Positions 9,197-21,714 of a stretch of DNA of 64,000 bases are shown here, one piece after another. A program made the position numbers and the translations under genes. The notes below the pieces were generated by a model, which did no database searches, was not told the DNA's origin, and saw nothing but the letters and a program-made list of their open reading frames with translations. Source of the DNA: Ottelia alismoides (lineage: Eukaryota; Streptophyta; Magnoliopsida; Alismatales; Hydrocharitaceae). Numbering within the stretch: the first letter of the stretch is position 1; each line of letters begins with the position of its first letter. Location: positions 62,001 through 126,000 of the forward strand of contig JAZKJV010000681.1 of NCBI GenBank assembly GCA_037367405.1, read 5' to 3'.

Positions 9197-10647
9197 ATTG
9201 ATTTTGATCACGTTTTGTCAGTTGGTTCCCTGGAGCCTGGGTTTATGGCCAACAAGGAAGATGGTCTCGATGGCTAGCGGATGCTCGAAAGATTTGCCCC
9301 CTCACAAGGATCTACTTTTTTCACAAAAGCGACGAAGAATTTACGCTTTGAACTTTTGAGGCTGATGAAAAAATTCTAGCTTCTGAAGAATTGGGTGGAG
9401 AGAAATTTGGAGAGAGGAGGGAGAGAAGATGTGTCGGTTGCACAGGATTTTGGAGAAGAAAGCGTGGAGATGCGCGGGGGAGAAGGAAAAGGAGATATTT
9501 GGAGAAAACTCCCAATTTTAATATAACTTGAACTGATTAAAACAATGAAGCATAGCACCTTTTTATAAAAGGAATGAGATTACAAAATAAAATGAAAAAG
9601 GAAACAAATCCCTATTTATGATTCTTGAATATCTCTAACTAATTAATTAGAGATCACATAACTCGTTATTTAAATAAAAATAGAATTACAATGGACTCAA
9701 TTGGATGCAAATAAAATTAAACATAACCTAAATTTAATGTAATGACTCTAAAGTAAAATCCTAAGCTAGATGAAACTCTAATGTTGCCTTAATTTTGATT
9801 TTCTTGCTACATCTGCTCTGCAGACTGCTCTTTGCAGACTGTCCCTTCCAAAAATTCATTTCCTGACGAATTAATTAATCTTTAGGCGTAAGATGCACAG
9901 ACCGCCATCAGGATTTGTTGGGAGAATATTCCCAATTTTGTAGTTTCCCTTCTCAATGCAGCTTTATATTTGTATTTTTTTCCATTGGGGGATGTATCTG
10001 ATTTACACCCCTTCAAGTAAAATAACTTCCCCTTAAATATCCCTCTCATCTTTAACCTTTACATAAAGGTTTTCGGTGGATGGGCATCTTTATAAATGTT
10101 CCTTTATAGATTTTATCCCTATTGTAAGGGATCTAATAGGAGATAAATCCCAACCCGTGTTAGGGTTTTCTTCCCCTTCTACATCAAGGTAAAGGTGGCA
10201 ACGGTTGGTGCTCGGATTCCATCGATAGCGGCAACAATGGTGGGCATTCCAACAGCATTTGTGTAGGGTACAACGGTCGTGTGCGGTGTTCCAACGGTGG
10301 AAATTCAACGGTCTATGATGAGGCAGTACCATCTAAGGCAACCACGATGGGCTTTCGAGAGACGGGTGCTCCTTCCATGGTGCATCTTAGGGTCATGTTG
10401 GGTGTGGTGCTGCTTCGAGGTCTTCGAGCATTAGCAATGAGGGTTTGAGTGCTGGTCGCAAGGAACAGTGGGGGTATGCTTGGCACTGTGGGGGTTGGGT
10501 GGTGCAACAGTGGCGTCGGGTGCTTGCCTTGATGTTGGTTCCAGTGGTGGTGGCGGTGGAGGCACAGGGAAAGATGGAGGTGGTGGTGCTGGGGTAGTGG
10601 TCAACGTTGGAGAAGATGGTGGCTTGGTGAAAGGCGTGAAGAGTGCC
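9197..10647. other. Unclassified interval upstream of the gypsy LTR fragment
   Basis: 9330-9540 is purine-rich (GGAGAGAGGAGGGAGAGAAG). 9600-10080 is AT-rich. 10180-10640 is G-rich with many GGTGGTGG words, so its glycine- or proline-rich open frames in both directions come from composition. It ends where similarity to the gypsy LTR begins at 10648. No gene supported. Confidence 0.4.
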
Positions 10648-11417
10648 TTAGAGTTATAGTGTGAGGTCACCCTCAGACCAAGACCATGGACCATCCACTA
10701 GACTTGAGAAATTAGGCAAAATCAAGGATCAGATCAGAAACACATCATCCTTAATATCAAGATCTACTAATAGGATCTCTAAGTAACAAGAAGAAAATAA
10801 TATACATATGCTCAATAGTATATATGAAAACGATATATAAATATTGAAAATATTAGGGTGATGATGAACATGGGTTTACATACAAAGCAGCTTCAAATTT
10901 ATTTTCCAAGCAAGTAGTTTAAAAATTTTAATTATCACTGCCTATTTATTTGCTTTAAACCACTAAATTGCATGTTATATATGTTATATGCTGGAATGTA
11001 CACAACATCAGTTGATGTCCTTGTGTTCCTTCCATGTTTGGCAGGCAAAAAGCATGTGTAGTTGATTGATGATACCGAGCATCCGTTGCTATACCAGACA
11101 GTACGGTTATTACAGTTTTTGATTCAGTTTCTTTAGTAGTGGTTTTCTTTCTCTTCTATACATTTTAGGAGACATGTATACACTGTCAGTTTCTTTTGTT
11201 ACATGTTATATATATATGTGTGTGTGTGTGTGAAAATTAATGATATGAAAATTGGTGACACTTTTTGTTATATATGTGGTAGTTACATTGTTTATGAATA
11301 TCCAATGAAGAAATGCGAAAAATTTCTCCTCAATTTCAAGTTGAACTAATGCGATCATTTATAAAAATAACGTTGCGAATGCCGTGTAAACGGGTACCCG
11401 GATCCGAGGGCGTCACA
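10648..11417 (+). repeat. Truncated 5' LTR (3' part) of the Ty3/gypsy element
   Basis: Similarity to 34596-35353 starts abruptly at TTAGAGTTATAGTGTGAGGT and continues to the terminal GGATCCGAGGGCGTCACA. The LTR ends in CA immediately before the leader and primer-binding site. Only about 770 bp of an LTR of roughly 4 kb remain. The two copies are clearly diverged (I estimate 20-25% by eye), so the insertion is old. Confidence 0.75.
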
Positions 11418-11675
11418 GTTTGGTATCAGAATTGTGGTACCCCGCTACACGCATTTGCAGTATTATATTTCTGATCGCATTAAGTTCTTGGATAACGACA
11501 GTCCTTCGACTTGTCGTGTATCCGAAAGGGAAATATGACATTTATTTTCAATAACCACAGATGTCACCAATTGTATTTAATTTTCGTATAATATCCCAAG
11601 AAGAGAAAAACATAATGAGAAATGTCAGCGAACATCAATTTTTATGATTAATAATATTGTTTCTCGTGCAGAACC
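11418..11675 (+). promoter_or_regulatory. Gypsy primer-binding site and leader
   Basis: GTTTGGTATCAGAATTGTGG directly follows the LTR end. TGGTATCAGA matches the first ten bases of the tRNA-iMet primer-binding site common in plant retroelements (TGGTATCAGAGC) and then diverges. The AT-rich leader runs to the gag start at 11676. Confidence 0.75.
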
Positions 11676-13647
11676 ATGACGTCCAATCTAGACTAGGATA
11701 TGGTGGATCGTTTGGAGCGCATCATGACTGCATTCACCGACCTCTAGCGCAACAGGTTGCCATGCGAGGTCAACATGACCAAATTTTGGCCTAGCAAATC
11801 AAGATTGCCGACAGGCAGACAGACATGGAGATGAGGTTTGAGGAGCTGTCAGATTTCACATACCATCCCATCCATCTCAAGATGGAATATGACAGGACTA
11901 GCCAGAGTCGGTTGAGGTACAGCCTCACTTAGATGATCCACAGGAGGAGATGCCAGCATATGGAGCTGAGGATGGAGATTATGACAGGGAACAGGATCTT
12001 GTATACTTTGCAGATGAGGACGCACCCAAGTACTCTGCCATCACAGGCATCAGTCAGATTTCACATCATATCAGCGGGACAATGTTCCTATGTTCGAGGG
12101 CACTGGGACGTCATGCCAAGCTGAGTAGTGGTTGAAGAGGGCCACGAAGGTACTTCAGATGATACGCGCACCACGAGACTCGTGGCTATCTTTCACGGAG
12201 TATTCATTGACAGATTTCGCAGAGAGATGGTGGGAGGCAGTAATTTCTGAGTTGGGACGCGAGCCTACATGGGATGACTTTCAGACGAGATTCAGATCAC
12301 ACTTCTTTTCTGGGAAGTGGAAGGAGTCCCAACGCTGACTGTTCCCAGAGCTTCGACAGCGATGGATGACAACTAGAGAGTACTTCATTCACTACACCGA
12401 GCTGTCTCGCCACACTTCATCAGTTGTTGCGATTTCATATGAGAATATGGAGAAGTTCATCAGAGGGGTGCAGGAAGAAGTGCAGGAGAAGCTAGCCGGA
12501 TTGCGTAGCACTTCCATCTCTAAGGCTACTAAGGCAATAGAGAAGTTTGAGGATATCCGAGAGAGACGCTTTGGGAGCTCGTCTAGAGCAGCACCTACAC
12601 CACAACGATCATTTGGGTCGATTCGATGACAGTTTCAGAAGCAGAGGTTAGCCAGGCAGCTTCAACCTACAAGTTCGATATTTTCAGGCGATGCTCGCTC
12701 ATCTCCAGTGACTACCTTAGGAGGAGCACTTGTCGGACACGACATGAGTTCAGCACGACCATTTAGGTCGCAGGGAGCAGACAAGCCTCCAACAGGACCG
12801 ACTCGGAGCACAGACATGACTATCACGCTTACCTTGTCTGTGAGATGCTATTTGTGCAATGAGTGGGGACATTACCGATCTCAGTGCCCACAGGCTTCTG
12901 GTGAGCCTCGACAGCAGTCACAGCCACAGCGTACATGGAGTTTTCGTGGCAGGAACTCCAGCTTAAGGAAGACATCTTGACAGACACAGAGTGTGGCAGG
13001 TTCTAGTACTGCACCAGCTAAACAGGGACAGTTGCACGTAGTGACCTAGGAGCAGGCCCGATCAGCAGCTATTGTGGTGAAAGGTATGGTCCCAGTCTTC
13101 GGGCGACCTTTCCATGTTGTATTTGATTCTAAAGCGACAAATTCTTTCATTGCATCGAGATTACTAGCTTCATTAGGTAGAGTTGCAGAGGCTCTATATC
13201 CTTCTTACCACATATCTAGGCCAGGTGGCCAGTTGTTAGCCATCTCACTCATAGTCAGAAACTTACCAGTGCTGATTTGCGGTCAACTTGATGAGTTTGA
13301 CTTGATTTTAGACATGGATTGGTTGTCAGTTCATCATGCTCTTATTGATTGCTTTAGGAAGACGGTTGTCTTCAGGATTCCAGGTTTACCCGAGTTCACT
13401 TTTGAGGGTACATTACATGACTTCAAAATAGAGTACATTTCAGTGTTGCGAACTCAGAGACTTGTTGACCAGGGATGCGGTTCGTATCTAATATTTGTCC
13501 GAGAGACATCTGATCATGAGCCAATGACATAGCACATCAGAGTAGTATCAGACTACCCCGATGTATTTCCTGATGAGTTGCATGGATTACCTCCTGAGAA
13601 GAAGATTGAGTTCGAGATCACATTACTACAAGATACACAACCGATCT
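11676..13647 (+). pseudogene. Gypsy gag and protease, degenerate
   Basis: The gag start ATG at 11676 opens MTSNLD then hits a stop; further stops and shifts follow. A retrotransposon gag domain is clear at 12132-12338 (FAERWWEAVISELGREPTWD). The CCHC zinc knuckle CYLCNEWGHYRSQC is at about 12847-12888. The aspartic protease lies at 13074-13532, but the catalytic DSG reads DSK (about 13125), which should abolish activity. The family motif LILDMDWLSVHHA follows. The pol frame continues through DYPDVFPDELHGLPPEK until it is cut at 13643-13647 (GATCT) by copia element 1. It resumes at 18719. Confidence 0.85.
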
Positions 13648-13789
13648 TGTTAAGTTAAATATCTTGTTATGTTTTTCTTATGTAATTTCTGCTTCTCAGA
13701 GTACTTATCTTGTAATTACCCCAGGGCTACTCTCCTATATAAGAGAACCCACGGGTACGTTTAATCTATCGATTTCTTTTCTCCTAACA
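13648..13789 (+). repeat. Copia 1 5' LTR
   Basis: 142 bp, TG..CA ended. It holds a TATA box CTATATAAG at 13735-13743. It differs from the 3' LTR at CTTGTTATG versus CTTATTATG and at TTACCCC versus TTAACCC. Confidence 0.95.
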
Positions 13790-13801
13790 TGGTATCGGAG
13801 C
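13790..13801 (+). promoter_or_regulatory. Copia 1 primer-binding site (tRNA-iMet)
   Basis: TGGTATCGGAGC immediately follows the LTR, one base off the standard TGGTATCAGAGC. The next 20 bases of leader (ACGGTCCTAGATCGG) are shared with copia element 2. Confidence 0.9.
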
Positions 13802-14310
13802 AACGGTCCTAGATCGGGGTCCTGGTATCCCACCCAAACCCTAACCCTAAGCCCTCCACCCCCCCCACCCGTCCGTGCCTCCAGCGGGTCCCAGCGCCGC
13901 CTCCAGCCGCTCCAGGCGACCTCCCACGTCGCTCCCTGTGGCACCCCGCGGCCCCCAGCGCCGCCTCCAACGGCTTTTGCCGCCCCAGCGGCCTCCCACG
14001 CCGCTCCCTGCAGCATACCGCCGCCCACAAGCGCCGCATCCAGCGGTTCTCGCTGCTCCAACGGCACCATGCAGTCCCTGCGGGTCCCATCGACCCCTCC
14101 CTCCGGCACCTTACTGCCCCAGCGTGGCCCCTAGGTGATCTCCAGTGCAACTCCGACCCATCCGCGCGGCACAGACCTTCGCCGACGCCGTATTTGCACC
14201 TTACGTACTAGCGTCGGCGTTCCAACAAGGACTAGGGATGGTTGTATGAGTCTACACATACAACCTACCCCTGATATGATACTGTAGACCGCCTATTTCG
14301 GTCATCTCCG

Positions 14311-15401
14311 TTGGTCTTAGGCTCTTCATCAATCATATCAGAGAACAAGGGTAACGTGTTTACATCCTCGGGTGTCTTCAAAGACCCAGCCCCAATAGTC
14401 AAGATGGATGGGACCAACTATGAACTATGGTCTATGCAGTTTCGCACCCTGATGCAGTGCCACAACAAGGAGCACATTCTGACAGAATCAGAGCTGGAAG
14501 ACAAGACTGGAGCAAATGCGACGTGGAAGCAGGACGACACGTATGCCCGTATATGGCTCTCTGGGATGCTGACTGCGGAGATTGCAAATGATATTGTGAA
14601 TCAACCCACAGCAAAGGCTATGTGGGATATACTGGTCGCGACATATAGGCAGTCCAAAAATGAGAGCAAGATTCTTCAGTTGCAATTTGACATCTTCTCT
14701 ACTAAGCAGAATGGGAAACCACTACATGCACATTTCTCTCTTATACGGGGCATGTTCGAGAGATTGCATAGCTTCATGCCGATCACTACTAGTACGGAAC
14801 AACAACAGGCATACCGAAATGCACCATGACCGGTGTATTTCTGTCCTCTCTTGATTCTGAGTACGATGCAGCTCGTACTCAACTTCTGACTGACGAAACT
14901 ATTCCACTGATGGAGGAGGTGTTTAAGAGATTGAGCAAGATCACTACCGCCTTGGCATCTACCGCCCAGCCTACCCCTTCTGCTATGGCTGCCACACGTG
15001 GCAGAGGAGGAGCGTCACATTTTCGGGGTCGCGGACCTCGTGGTCGAAGGGGAGGCAGACACCGTGGCCCCTGTAATCACTGTCACCGTCCAGGCCATTC
15101 TGAGGAGACATGCTTTCACAAGCATGGATATCTAGACTCAGCACGTGTAGCTGAGCAGACTGAGGCTACAGTTGCGACTCTTCCCGATGCTCGCTTTGAT
15201 GATATAGTCTCCCGCCCTCGTGAGATGATTACTACACCGACGTCTCCGTCTCCAGGTTCTACGGATGATGCAGCTTCAGCCAGAGCGTCCTCTACCTCCT
15301 CAGGTACTCCTTATGCACTTACCAGTTTTACTTGCTCGGACTTGACAGACTGGATTATGGATTTCGGAGCCTCCCATCATATGTACGGCGACAGATTGTA
15401 G
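14311..15401 (+). pseudogene. Copia 1 gag and start of protease, frameshifted
   Basis: The first segment, 14311-14829, encodes a gag (MDGTNYELWSMQFRTLM, then AKAMWDILVATYRQ). A frameshift near 14826 moves the gag into another frame, where it continues to 15401. This part holds an Arg/Gly-rich stretch and the CCHC knuckle CNHCHRPGHSEETC at 15072-15113. The protease active site, normally DSG, reads DFG at 15360-15368, and a TAG stop follows at 15399-15401. The gag could bind RNA only as a truncated product, and the protease should be dead. The leader 13802-14310 is C-rich and non-coding. Confidence 0.9.
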
Positions 15402-18400
15402 TTTACTACCAGGGCACTTGCACCAGGCCGATGTGATGTCATTGCCAATGGGGTCCGATTACCTATTGTTGGTCAGGGGGAGATCACTCTGACGCCTTCT
15501 TTGAGCCTTCAGAATGTGTTACACGCACCTGACTTTCAGATGAACTTGTTGTCAATTAGCCAGCTTACGAAAGATTTACATTGCCGTGCCATCTTCGACC
15601 CCTCTACTTTTGTGTTTCAGGACATTCTGACTGGCAGGATGATTGGAAGTGGCCGTGAACAGAGAGGCTTGTATAAGCTTGCTATACCATCATGTGCTGG
15701 TGCCGCTACTATTCCTTCTGGATCCGTTTCTCCATTCCTTTGACTCTTCGCTTTAGCCATCTACCTCTATAGAAGATGTGTCATGTATTGCCGCAAATAT
15801 CTACCGTATCGCATTGGATTGTGAAGCATGTCAGCTTGGGAAACACCATCGGTCGTCGCTTCCAGTCCATTCGAGTCGTCATAGTAGTCAGTCTTTTGAA
15901 CTATTTCACTTTGATATTTGGGGTCCGAGTCGTGTCCCTGATCTTCAGGGACATCGTTATTATATGGTTGTTGTTGATGATTTTTCCAGATTATCTTGGG
16001 TATTCTTGTTAAAACAGAAGTCTGAAGCTGGAACTATTATTCGAAAATTTATTATTGAAGTTAATAATATCTTCTCTATCAATGTCAAAATAATTCGCAC
16101 GAATAATGCCTTGGAGTTTTCAACATTACATCTGTCCTATTTTCTCAGTTCAGAGGGCATTGTTCATCAAACTTCCTGCAGTTACACTTCGCAACAAAAT
16201 GGTGTGGCGGAACGCAAACATCGCCACCTTCTTGATGTCACTCGGACATTGTTGATCTATAGTCGTGCCCCTCATTCCTTTTGGGGGGATGTTGTACTCA
16301 CTGCTTGCTACTTGGTGAATCGTATGCCGTCTACTGTTCTCGGAGAAAAGGTACCTTTCTTGATTGCGTTTCCCGAGAAGGACCTTTTCTCCCTCACACA
16401 TCGTGTCTTTGGGTCTGTGGCATTCGTGCATAATTGTACCCCTGGTCGTGATAAGCTCTCTTCAAGAGCTATCAAATGCGTGTTTGTTGGGTACTCTCGT
16501 ACTCAAAAAGGGTATAGATGTTATGATCCGGTGGGTAGAACATATTATGTGAGTGCAGATGTAACCTTCTTTGAGTCTGTCATGTACTTTTCTCCTACAT
16601 GTGACAGGTTATCCAATAACGATGCGGACGATATTGTTGTTCCTCCACCTCCATCTCTGACACCAACTGAACCTGAGCAACCTGTACCTTCACCACCACC
16701 ACCACCTCTGCCACCACCACCACCAGAGCCAAAATTCTTACCCATTGTTTACACTCGCAGGTCTTCTACTAGCTCTTTTGCTCATCAGTCGTCCACATCA
16801 TCCAGCACGCCTGAGGTATGTCATGATAACATTGTCTCTACCGATGGCACTGGAGTTTTACAGGATGACTCTGCTGTAGATGACATTGAGGAGGACGATT
16901 TGGATGTTCCTATTGCGTTGAGGAAGCCACGACGTCAATGTGCCAAATACCCACTTGCGGCACATGTCTCTTTGGATCACCTTTCAGATGAGTACAAGAA
17001 GTTTGTTGTTGGTCTTTCTGTGGTTACTATACCCCGAACATATATGGAGGCTTTGCAGGACAGCAGGTGGCGTCAAGCAATGGAAGAGGAGATGGCGATT
17101 TTATCATCTCGCGAGACATGGACTATTGTTCCGCCTCCACGTGGTGCTTCGGTTGTCAGCTGCAAGCGGATATTTTCAATTAAGCATAACGCAGATGGGA
17201 GTGTAGATCGGTACAAGGCGAGATTGGTGGCACGGGGCTTTACCCAGACATATGGAGTGGATTATCAGGACACATTTTCTCCAGTAGCACGACACTCGAC
17301 GCTTCGGATTTTACTTGCAGTTGTTGTTTCACGTGATTGGTCGTTATTTCAACTTGATGTGAAGAATGCATTTCTCTACGAAGACCTTCAGGAGGAAGTT
17401 TACATGCAGCAGCCACCTGGGTTTACTGTTGAGGGGGAGTCCCAGAAGGTATGCAGACTACATAAGGCCATCTATGGCCTAAAGCAGAGTCCTAGAGCTT
17501 GGCACCAAAAGTTGTCAGAATTAATTGAGCAACAGGGATTTAAGAGGTCCACTACGGACCACTCACTATTTGTGCAGAAGACGCAAAGAGGTACGGTTGC
17601 CATTCTTGTCTATGTAGATGACATTATTGTGACAGGAGATGATGCTCAAGGCATTCAGATAGCCAAGAAGTTCCTAGGTAAAGAATTTGTGACCAAGGAT
17701 CTTGGCACTCTTCGCTACTTTCTGGGGTTAGAATTTGCCAGGAATCATCGTGGTCTAGTGATGACCCAGAGAAAGTTTGTCATGGATCTCCTTTCTGAGA
17801 AGGGCATGACTGGATGCAAGCCAGCTACGACTCCTATGGATCCAAGTGTGAAATTGTATGCTGACGATACTGAAGAAGTTGATAGCAGGAGGTACAGAGA
17901 ACTTGTTGGGAAGCTTCTATATATTACTATCACCAGGCCAGATATTATGTTTGCAGTAAGCAAGGTCAGCCAATTCATGGAGCGACCTAGGAAGGCACAT
18001 ATGGATGTTATCTATATGATCTTGAGATACCTGAAGAACTCACCTGGTTCAGGACTACTATTCAGGAGGGATACGCCCTTGGAGGTAACAGCTTGAGCAG
18101 ACGCTGACTATGCAGGATGACCCACGGACAGGAAGTCCACTTCAGGGTTTGCAGTTTTTGTTGGACACTCACTTGTCTCATGGAAAAGCAAGAAGCAGAC
18201 TGTAGTTGCTAGATCAAGTGCAGAATCTGAATACATAGCCATGGCTCAAGGAAGTGCTGAGATGGTGTGGGTTAGATCGGTGTTGATGGATCTTTCCATA
18301 GATTTCCCTCTTCCTATGCAACTTTTACGTGATAATCAAGCAGCATTATTCATTGCAAACAATCCTGCATTCCATGAACGGACAAAGCATATTGATGTGG

Positions 18401-18560
18401 ACTGTCATTACACTCGAGATCTGATATAGAAGAGACTCATATCTACATCTCATGTGTCTACAGGAGATCAGACAGCAGAAATCCTCACCAAGGCTCTAGC
18501 CCGAAGTCCATTTCAGAAGTGTTGGTCCAAGCTGAGCATGATAGATATATATGCTCAATC
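15402..18560 (+). pseudogene. Copia 1 pol: integrase, reverse transcriptase, RNase H
   Basis: 15501-15743 is the end of protease and the pre-integrase region. The long open frame 15778-18096 (772 codons) carries the integrase core (FHFDIWGP, then QQNGVAERKHRHL), a proline-rich linker at about 16640-16730, and RT (LVARGFTQTYGVDYQDTFSP, FQLDVKNAFLYE, and YVDD at 17611-17622). The second integrase aspartate is asparagine (RTNNALEF, 16102-16104), so strand transfer should fail. RNase H begins after a TGA at 18094-18096; it has another stop at about 18118 and ends with DNQAALFIANNPAFHERTKH and a TAG at 18427. RT itself looks intact. Confidence 0.93.
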
Positions 18561-18571
18561 TTGAGGGGGAG

Positions 18572-18713
18572 TGTTAAGTTAAATATCTTATTATGTTTTT
18601 CTTATGTAATTTCTGCTTCTCAGAGTACTTATCTTGTAATTAACCCAGGGCTACTCTCCTATATAAGAGAACCCACGGGTACGTTTAATCTATCGATTTC
18701 TTTTCTCCTAACA
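18572..18713 (+). repeat. Copia 1 3' LTR
   Basis: 142 bp, preceded by the polypurine tract TTGAGGGGGAG and followed by the AATCT TSD. TATA box CTATATAAG at 18659-18667. Confidence 0.95.
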
Positions 18714-18718
18714 AATCT

Positions 18719-20667
18719 CGATAGCACCATATCGCATGGCCCCAGCTAAGTTGAGAGAGTTGAAGGTCCAGTTGTGGGAGTTACTTGACTTGGGTTTCGT
18801 AAGGCCAAGCACTTCACCTTGAGGTGCTCCAGTTCTTTTTGTCATAAAGAACAGATCGATGAGATTATGCATTGATTATCGGCAGCTGAACAAGAAAACG
18901 GTGAAGAATTGTTATCCTTTACCGCGCATCAACGATTTATTCGATCAGCTTCAGGGATCTTCAGTGTTCTCAAAGATCGACCTTCAATTTAGCTACCATC
19001 AGCTGAGGATTCGAGAGTCAAGATATTCCGAAGGCAGTTTCCAGGACTCGATATGGGCATTATGAGTTTGTGGAGATGCCGTTTGGGCTCACCATTGCCC
19101 CTGCAACATTGATGGATATAATGAACAGAATCTTCCGTCCATACTTGGACAAGTTTGTGGTGATGTTCATTGATGATGTGCTGATATATTCTCGAAATGA
19201 ATGGGATCATGCGAATGATTTGAAGATAGTTCTGGTTACATTACGAGAGCACAAGTTGTATGCCAAGCTGAGCAAGTGCGAGTTCTGGTTATCCCAGGTC
19301 TCATTTCTCGGGCATGTCATTTCTGGAGCAGGTATCGCAGTTGATCCTGCGAAGATTGATACCGTCATGTCTTGAAAGCAGCCTCAAACAGTCACTCAGA
19401 ATTGGAGCTTCCTTGGATTAGCGGGCTATCACAGACGCTTTGTCAGCGGGTTTTCACGCATTGTTTTCCCCTATGCAGCGAGATCACGTGATTGCTTACG
19501 CATCACGTCAGTTGAGACCGCATGAGCGGAACTACCCCATACATAACTTGGAGTTGGTGGCAGATGTCTTCGCCTTGAAGATCTGGCGTCACTTATCTTT
19601 ATGAGGTGAATTTCGAAATTTCCACAGATCACATGAGCTTAAAGTATATCTCTGATCAGAAGGAGCTGAATATGAGACAGCGCAGGTGGCTTGAGCTACT
19701 GAAGGATTATGACAGCACGATCTCTTACAATCTCTGTAAGGGAAACGTGGTGGCAGATGCGCTTAGCAGGAGAGCTCATACATAGGGTACGGCAAACTGG
19801 CTATATACATGGGATATGCTCACAGCTTTGACTGATTGGCATCCTCAGGAGAGTACAACCATATCTACTGATGTGCCTCCACGATTCAGCAGTCTGCGGG
19901 ACCGCATAGTAGAAGGTCAGAAGACATATCCTTGGATTCGAGACATATACATGAGAGCCGTCAAGGATGAGATTGATGATTTTTGTTGTGACAGAGTCTA
20001 TTTTATGAAAGGCAGGTCGGATCGTTGTACCCAATGATGAGAAGCTATGCAGAGATATTCTTGATGAGGCACATAGTTCACGGTTGTCTATCCATCCTAG
20101 CAGCACGATGATGTATTGTGATCTACGCCGACATTTCTAGTGGGACGGAATGAAGCGCGATGTGGCACATCATGTCAGCAGATGCATGACCTACCAGATG
20201 GTTAAGGCGAAGCACAGGAGACCATCAGGATTACTGCAGTCTCTCCCCATTCCTTAGTGGAAATGGGAGAGTATCTCTATGGATTTTGTCACAGGTTTGC
20301 CGAAGACACAAGATGGCCATGATTCTATTTGTATCATTGTTGACAGGTTGACCAATTCAACCCATTTCATACCTATCAGCATGACCTATACTCCATCCAG
20401 ATTGGTCAGGCTGTATGTGCAGAATATTATCAGGCTACATGGTATTACCATGAGAGATGGTGTCTGACAGAGGCTCGAGGTTTACATCCCACTATTGGCA
20501 TCGGTTCGTGTCAGCACTACAGACAGGATTGAAGATGAGTTCCGCATACCATCCACATGCCGACGGTCAGAGTGAGCGCACCATTCAGGTACTTGAGGAT
20601 TTGTTATGTGCATGCATTTTGGAGTAGAAAGGATCTTGGAAGGACCATTTGTCATTGATGGAATTCG
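18719..20667 (+). pseudogene. Gypsy pol continued: RT, RNase H, integrase N-terminal and core
   Basis: The frame resumes at the RT entry motif (IAPYRMAP). Visible motifs are [30 protein letters not shown] and the RT catalytic FIDD in [12 protein letters not shown] (about 19160). The RNase H region includes [20 protein letters not shown] and ends [14 protein letters not shown]. The integrase has an HHCC-type finger (HSSRLSIHPSS..CDLRRHF..HHVSRC) near 20070-20190, the first Asp in SMDFVTGLPKT at about 20277 and the second in SDRGSRF at about 20464. Stops and a frameshift (about 19040) interrupt it. It is interrupted at 20668 by a non-autonomous hAT. Confidence 0.9.
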
Positions 20668-20675
20668 CGTACAAC

Positions 20676-21706
20676 CATTGTTTTTAAAAACACGTCTCGA
20701 GGCGCTGAGGCGTATGCCTCGAGGCGTTTTTTAAGGAAAAACGCCTCCAGGCTATAGCCTTATTCAGCCTCAGTGAGGCGTGTGCCTCGAGGCTTATGAG
20801 ACGCGCTTCGAGGCGTGCCTCGAGGCGCTGTCTAATTTATGGGCTGTTTTTTTCTGCAATATTTTTTCCTTTTCTTTTTGATTGTGAGCTTTTCATCTTT
20901 CCTAGACAAGTATTTTCAAGTCTTTAAGCTCATGATTCACTAAAATGTAGTTTTTTAATTTATTAACATATTAAGCTTATTTTTACTTTGCCATGCATGT
21001 TTTTTATAAATCAACATGAACAAAAAATTGAGTCTTGAGTCCTTAAATCCAATGCCTCTACTCTTTAGTATGAATCAAGCTTAAATGCATTCTTTATTAA
21101 AATATTTGGATGCAAGTCCCCTACTTTGACCTAAATTTTGAAAAGTATATTTTTGTAAACATGTCCCATCGTTTCTTCTATTCAATCGGGACTAAATTAA
21201 TACACATCAAAGCATGCATGAACAAAGATGATCATAACATGCAATATTCAAGTATTTTATCCCCCAATCATTATGGTAAAGTAAAAAGTGATCGCAGATT
21301 CACTGCTTACTCTCTTATCCTTCTCAATTGAATGACACATATCTCACCTAATTTTGAAAATGGTATGTTACATCTAGTCCCTTTAGTTAAATTTTATTCA
21401 AAACTTTAAATTTTATTGAGAGTTACCCATTATTGTGCTTACATATCCATATTTACTTCACTCATTACAGATTTAGAGTTTAAAAAAAGAGAGTTATATA
21501 ACAACTTGGATGTTTAAACCATGATGTTAGCCTTGAAATATCATGGAGTTAAGTATTTAATCATAACTATTTAATTTCTACAACTTGAAAATTGTAATTA
21601 CGATTAATTAGTATATTTTATGAAAAAAATTTTAACGAGTGAGGCTTACACCTCGAGGCAATACTAGGAAAACGCCCCGATACGCCTCACGTTTTTTAAA
21701 ACCTTG
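20676..21706. mobile_element. 1031-bp non-autonomous hAT in gypsy integrase
   Basis: The ends are CATTGTTTTTAAAAACACG and, inverted, CAAGGTTTTAAAAAACGTG. A perfect 8-bp TSD, CGTACAAC, occurs at 20668-20675 and 21707-21714. The subterminal regions carry repeated CTCGAGGC and GCCTCGAG words on both sides, as hAT elements often do. The interior is AT-rich with no transposase. Precise removal restores the integrase frame (..EFAYN then NNHHSSIDMAPFEALY..). Confidence 0.9.
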
Positions 21707-21714
21707 CGTACAAC

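Larger units (their letters stand above)
13648..18713 (+). mobile_element. Copia element 1, complete with LTRs, nested in gypsy pol
   Basis: A full-length 5066-bp Ty1/copia element with 142-bp LTRs (TGTTAAGTT..CCTAACA), primer-binding site, gag, pol and polypurine tract (TTGAGGGGGAG before 18572). The TSD is GATCT (13643-13647) and AATCT (18714-18718), with one mismatch. Removing the element plus one TSD joins the gypsy frame exactly (..TQPI to SIAPYRMAP..), so the boundaries are secure. The LTRs differ at only about two positions, so the insertion is far younger than its host. Confidence 0.95.

Noticed and set aside
10431..10694. Pro-rich (minus) and Gly-rich (plus) open frames
   Set aside because: Both strands are open over the same GGTGGTGG-rich stretch, which indicates composition rather than a gene.
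13845..13862. Telomere-like AAACCCTAACCCTAAG
   Set aside because: Only two repeat units, inside the C-rich leader of copia 1. Not an interstitial telomere.
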